DNA of 64,000 bases from Pseudomonadota bacterium (GTDB lineage Bacteria; Desulfobacterota; Desulfobulbia; Desulfobulbales; Desulfocapsaceae), in the NCBI GenBank assembly GCA_023412495.1, contig JAEYNP010000080.1, positions 186,001 to 250,000 on the forward strand, in the 5' to 3' direction. A model generated the notes under the pieces. That model searched no databases, had not been told where the DNA came from, and saw only the letters and a program-made list of their open reading frames with translations. Both the position numbers and the translations under genes were made by a program. Position 1 is the first letter of the stretch. Each line of letters starts with the position of its first letter. Shown here piece by piece: positions 60,790 to 64,000 of this stretch.

Positions 60790-62585
60790 CGTCTGGACTC
60801 CCGGCGGCGTTGTTCGCTGATGATGGAGTTCACATCTGAACGGGATATCTGTTGATTGAAGGTGTTGTTGATGATGGTAGCCCCTCCTGCAGCCCTTTTA
60901 TTGCCGTAATAGTCGGCCTCGGCGGCGGCCACCTCGGAAGCGGACATTGAAGAATCGGTGTTCTCGTAGCTGCCGGAAGGCCTGGATGACGAAGAGGAAG
61001 CTGCGTTCGATTTCTGCTCGGCAACTTTTCTGATCGTCTCACTTGACGATGACGACGGTAGATCCGGGGCGACCGGTGCGGCGGCCGCAGCCGCTCGCAA
61101 CTCTGCAAACTTGGCGATCAGGGCGTCAATGCCGGTGGCAACCATCCCGCCATCGAAAAAGGCATGGATATCTATCTGGCTTCCGCTGAGCATGTCAACC
61201 TTGACTCCGACCGCGTCCAGCTGCTCCGTGATGGCCGTGTTTGCGGCGCCGTACTGATCGACAAGCGTCCGACTCTGTGCCTGCATGGCGTCCATGGCCT
61301 GGCCAGCGGCGATCTCGCCTTTCGAATATGCTTCCTGGGACAACTTGCCGAGTTCGCCGTAAAGCCACTGTTCGACGGCGTAGGTGTCGGCACCTGCCTT
61401 TTGCCATCTGCTGGCTTTTTGCACCAGTTCCGTCGCCTCGGCGTTAAAGTACGCCTCCGCCCCAAACCCGGCCTCTTCGTACATTTCCCTCTCGGCTGAG
61501 GCCTGCGCCTCGGCTGCTGTCTTATGTTCCTGAAGAATCTTCTGCCGGGCCTCCTCCTGATACTTCAAAGCTTCGTTGGTGAGATTGATTTCGTTCCGGA
61601 AACCTTTCTGTGTCTCGGCGCCTATGCTCGACAGTGTCTTCATACTCTCCTGGTTTTTCAACAGCCATCCGTCAAACTCTTCCGCATCCATCTTCGCGAA
61701 TTCGAAAAAGGTAAGGCGGCCATCGAAGACAGCTTTCCACCCCTGGAACGATTGGCCGACGTTGACGAAGTACCCGGCCAGTTCTCGAGCATCGTCTCTC
61801 CAATCAACCATAAGGTCGGTCAGCCCGCGCATTGCATCCGTCACAAGCGGGGCGAACTCCGCGGCTATGGAATTTTTCAGACCGCCGAACGCTGCCGAAG
61901 CCTCAGCGGACGCAAAGCTTGCTTCTTTCAGCTTTTGGTTGTCCACCTCGCTCAGGGAAACACCCAACTCCTTGGCCCTGGCGGCGTATTCCTTCAACGC
62001 CTCGCCATTGTTCATAAGGAGCGGAGTCAACAGGGAGGCATCGTCAGCTATGGACTCCATATAGAAGACCTGCTCGGCTGCGCTGACATTGGCCTGGTCC
62101 ATGGCGTTTTTCACCGCAATCAGCGCGTCAGGGCCGGAGAGCCGCTGCAGCTCGTCGGCGGTCAACCCGACCTTGGGCGCGACATTTTCAAAGAAGTCAG
62201 CAAACTCCCCGCCGCCGGTGGCGATGAAATCACCCAATTTATCCTGAATGTCCTTGCCAATATCAGAAAACTTCTCAGCGGACACCCCTACGGACTCCGC
62301 GGCGAAGGCATATTCACGAAACTCGCCGCTACCCATCTTCGCCAGCCGGGCGAGGTTCTCCATCTCCTTTGCCTCTCTGGCAGAAGTGAGAACCAAGGCG
62401 CCGCCGGCGGCAACCAGGGCGCCAGTGGCGGTAATAAGACCGGTTGCCGCCGAGGTCATTGAGCCGAGCGACATGGTCCCCTTCTTGCCTACGGATTCAA
62501 CCTGGTTGCCGAACCTGTTGACGGACGAAACCGCGCCTTGATCGTCAACCTTGATGTCGATATTGATCGTGCTGGAATTGCTCAT
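60786..62585 (-). CDS. Phage tail tape-measure-like protein
   Basis: 599 residues. The N-terminus (INIDIKVDDQGAVSSVNRFG...) and the hydrophobic, Ala/Gly-rich stretch SAATGLITATGALVAAGGALV are typical of tape-measure proteins, followed by AREAKEMENLARLAKMGSGEF and long helices. The last ~100 residues are Ser-rich (about 500-555) and end in NNTFNQQISRSDVNSIISEQ, a common phage tail ending. It would set tail length. Short for the class. GGGGGAA lies before the ATG. Confidence 0.85.
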   Translation of the reverse strand: MSNSSTINIDIKVDDQGAVSSVNRFGNQVESVGKKGTMSLGSMTSAATGLITATGALVAAGGALVLTSAREAKEMENLARLAKMGSGEFREYAFAAESVGVSAEKFSDIGKDIQDKLGDFIATGGGEFADFFENVAPKVGLTADELQRLSGPDALIAVKNAMDQANVSAAEQVFYMESIADDASLLTPLLMNNGEALKEYAARAKELGVSLSEVDNQKLKEASFASAEASAAFGGLKNSIAAEFAPLVTDAMRGLTDLMVDWRDDARELAGYFVNVGQSFQGWKAVFDGRLTFFEFAKMDAEEFDGWLLKNQESMKTLSSIGAETQKGFRNEINLTNEALKYQEEARQKILQEHKTAAEAQASAEREMYEEAGFGAEAYFNAEATELVQKASRWQKAGADTYAVEQWLYGELGKLSQEAYSKGEIAAGQAMDAMQAQSRTLVDQYGAANTAITEQLDAVGVKVDMLSGSQIDIHAFFDGGMVATGIDALIAKFAELRAAAAAAPVAPDLPSSSSSETIRKVAEQKSNAASSSSSRPSGSYENTDSSMSASEVAAAEADYYGNKRAAGGATIINNTFNQQISRSDVNSIISEQRRRESRR

Positions 62586-62963
62586 GCGTTCCCCCGAGGT
62601 ACTTGGTGTTTATTTATGCAAAACTTTGTTACGTCCGGTTTAATATGGTGCTGTTTTCGTGAAATTCAGGCCACATATCCACCCCTCAAAAAGCGGAACC
62701 GGAACCCCCTATATTTTGGCCTGTAACTAGCGACAGGCCGCAACGCGAATCAACCCTCAGTAGCAGGCCCCGGGAGGGACCCGTGATTCTGTTTTCCTAA
62801 AGCGGGCGGCCTGGCAATGAGTGAGTCCAGGCCGCCCTTAATGAAAAGGAATATCACCCGCAGCCGCAAACAGCTGAAAGAACGGTAACGCCTGTCATCG
62901 CTCATGCGGGGTACTGCACCGGCCTCAGCAATTCAATTGGCGGGCGCCGGTTTTCACAGCGGG
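62586..62963. other. Intergenic region with a strong hairpin
   Basis: 378 bases with no well-supported gene. GGGCGGCCTGG (62804-62814) and CCAGGCCGCCC (62827-62837) are a perfect 11-bp stem with a 12-base loop. No T-run follows on the minus strand, so it is not a clean terminator. A 51-codon minus-strand frame runs through the palindrome and lacks support. Confidence 0.5.
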
Positions 62964-63497
62964 CTATAGCGACTTAGAAGCAAATATAGCCGGCGTATTA
63001 CTGCCTGTGTTTTGTGGGGAAAGCTGCGCTGCCTGGTCAAGCCAGGCCTTCAACTCTGCAATCTCCACCTCGATCACCGCCAGTTCCTCCTGGCGTTCCG
63101 CTCTGGTTGGTCCCACCTCTTCCGGCCACTCCCATTTCTCCATGGCCTCGACGATCACCGCATTGATTTGTTTTCCGAAAAGAACATGCCAGACGTCGTT
63201 CGGAATGTCGTTGGTCCCCATGGGCCAGCTAAGCGGCGTGTCGTTGATCCCCCGGATTTTAAGGGGTGACATTGGCTCATGGATGCGAGCCTTGTATTTC
63301 ATAAACAGCCGGTGCGACAAATCGTTCTCCCGAAGCGACTGCTCCTCTAGAACCATGGCGATAAAGTCGCTTTTGGGTAGCGGCTTATTGGTGAGCTCTT
63401 GCCTTCGCTGCAACAGCATGTCGAGCCGTGCCTGTACGTTCTCTTTTTCCTTGACTATCTTGGCTATGGCCTTGTTTACCTGTGACAAATCAAGCAT
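62964..63497 (-). CDS. Hypothetical phage-element protein with coiled coils
   Basis: 177 residues. Predicted coiled coil at both ends (KAIAKIVKEKENVQARLDMLLQ and RQEELAVIEVEIAELKAWL); a middle with MSPLKIRGINDTPLSWPMGTNDIPNDVWHVLFG. GGAGGTG precedes the ATG. No family recognised. Upstream of the tape-measure gene, the position tail-assembly genes often take. Confidence 0.7.
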   Translation of the reverse strand: MLDLSQVNKAIAKIVKEKENVQARLDMLLQRRQELTNKPLPKSDFIAMVLEEQSLRENDLSHRLFMKYKARIHEPMSPLKIRGINDTPLSWPMGTNDIPNDVWHVLFGKQINAVIVEAMEKWEWPEEVGPTRAERQEELAVIEVEIAELKAWLDQAAQLSPQNTGSNTPAIFASKSL

Positions 63498-63510
63498 GTT
63501 ACACCTCCAG

Positions 63511-63918
63511 TTATAAGTTTAACATCTGTTTGATTTTGTTCGTTCTTTGGTCCTTGATAGACCCGCCCAGCACGCCCTTACGGATACCGAACATGATTAT
63601 CATGCCAGAAAGGTACTCTTCGTTAGGCAAACTGCTCCTATCGCCCTCCTCATACGTGGCCAACAGCCCCTTACGCCTCTCGCTGGTTATATCAGTCTCC
63701 CCGCCATTTCTGGCCAACAGCCCGGTTGCCAGTTTGGCGGCAAGGAACCGGTGTGTGGTTTCGTCCGGGCACTCAGCTGTGAGCTTGACCATGTTTTCGG
63801 CAAAGGCTCGTAAGGTCTCGACTAAATTGCTCTTACTTGTGTAGCTCAGACAGGCCTCGAGATGTTGCTCGGCCCGGTTGGCGTCCCTTTCCATTACTGC
63901 TTCAACTTTTTGTGACAT
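63511..63918 (-). CDS. Hypothetical phage-element protein
   Basis: 135 residues from MSQKVEAVMERDANRAEQHL. Mostly helical, no motif recognised. Start at ATG 63918 because GAGG lies five bases upstream; a longer frame from 63954 would overlap the preceding gene. Followed 13 bases later by the coiled-coil protein. Confidence 0.65.
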   Translation of the reverse strand: MSQKVEAVMERDANRAEQHLEACLSYTSKSNLVETLRAFAENMVKLTAECPDETTHRFLAAKLATGLLARNGGETDITSERRKGLLATYEEGDRSSLPNEEYLSGMIIMFGIRKGVLGGSIKDQRTNKIKQMLNL

Positions 63919-63925
63919 ATTTACC

Positions 63926-64000
63926 TCATGGTTGTTGTTGTGCCAGGTGCCCAATGCCCTGGCTTATACTTCGCTCATCACTTGTCCCTCGCGGAACGAA
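63926..64000 (-). CDS. C-terminal end of an upstream gene (frame uncertain)
   Basis: In the frame starting at 64000 the minus strand reads FVPRGTSDERSISQGIGHLA and ends at a TGA at 63926-63928, eight bases before the next start. A second frame instead reads SFREGQVMSEV and stops slightly earlier. One of them is probably the end of the upstream gene; I cannot choose. Confidence 0.3.
   Translation of the reverse strand, partial: FVPRGTSDERSISQGIGHLAQQQP

Larger units (their letters stand above)
59305..64000. mobile_element. Phage-like element beginning at tRNA-Glu (partial)
   Basis: From the tRNA to the right edge most genes are small, minus-strand, and unlike the housekeeping genes to the left; one is a tape-measure-like protein. 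Starts carry strong GGAG-type ribosome-binding sites and coupled ends. No integrase, terminase, capsid or lysis gene is in the visible part, so the element type is open. The left edge is set at the tRNA 3' end by inference; no duplicated tRNA end was seen within the window. Confidence 0.65.

Noticed and set aside
62586..62963. 51-codon minus-strand frame before the tape-measure gene
   Set aside because: Runs through an 11-bp palindrome, lacks a ribosome-binding site and has no known motif.

Overview
The window (about 55% G+C by eye) looks like a chromosomal segment of an anaerobic Desulfobacterota (delta-proteobacterial) bacterium, most like the Desulfobulbales/Desulfobacterales. The reasons are futalosine menaquinone genes with UbiA/UbiX partners, a DVU0298-type HEAT protein known from sulfate reducers, NifU/NifS as the Fe-S system, ThyX, KDO synthesis (so a Gram-negative envelope), many sensory and second-messenger proteins, and an ole olefin cluster. 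Placement is inferred from gene content; no 16S gene is present.

Layout. 1-2.7 kb: minus-strand oleB-oleC-oleD (oleD cut by the window edge). 3.1-9 kb: a cold-shock protein, a malic-enzyme homologue with altered substrate residues, an orphan KamA-type radical SAM aminomutase that may be read from a leaderless mRNA, a MITE-like element, an HDOD-GGDEF protein and a Cys-containing conserved protein. 9-16.5 kb: priA and galU (minus, overlapping), then divergent hrpA. 16.5-22 kb: minus-strand kdsB, a YvcK/CofD-like protein with a large extra domain, a single-domain response regulator and a hybrid kinase. 22-25 kb: rsmJ, then convergent yqgE-ykgJ-rlmH. 25-30.5 kb: minus-strand PilB/GspE ATPase fused to a cyclic-nucleotide-binding domain, an ELM1-family protein, and a protein made of two tandem GT4 glycosyltransferases. 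30.7-35.6 kb: nifU-nifS-thyX and a phosphohexomutase. 35.6-40 kb: a Trm112-like protein with a structured leader, proC-nadK, and a PHP phosphoesterase with an NtrC-type regulator.

40-48 kb: two lipoproteins (one FlgO-like) with a catalytically degenerate SDR; a minus-strand operon of membrane protein, CNB-DUF4388 protein, HEAT protein and nitrilase; then aroK, a YgbA-like protein and a TIGR01777 epimerase. 48-56 kb: one compact minus-strand run mqnE-mqnC-mqnX-mqnA-ubiX-ubiA-DUF3108-purC, the core of futalosine-route menaquinone synthesis. 56-59.2 kb: an RpoD-like sigma factor and malQ. At 59.2 kb a tRNA-Glu(CUC) gene marks the boundary to a phage-like element (tape-measure protein and small unknown genes, all minus) that runs off the right edge.

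Themes: energy/quinone metabolism, envelope polysaccharide synthesis, and regulation by c-di-GMP, cyclic nucleotides and phosphorelay. The most unusual items are proteins whose family is clear but whose architecture or active site is changed: the malic-enzyme homologue, the PilB-CNB fusion, the nitrilase with a dead nucleotidyltransferase-like tail, the YvcK-like giant, and the SDR without Tyr/Lys. Short 7-mer tandem repeats sit at or inside the 3' ends of three genes. I did not find a clearly new defence or CRISPR-type system.
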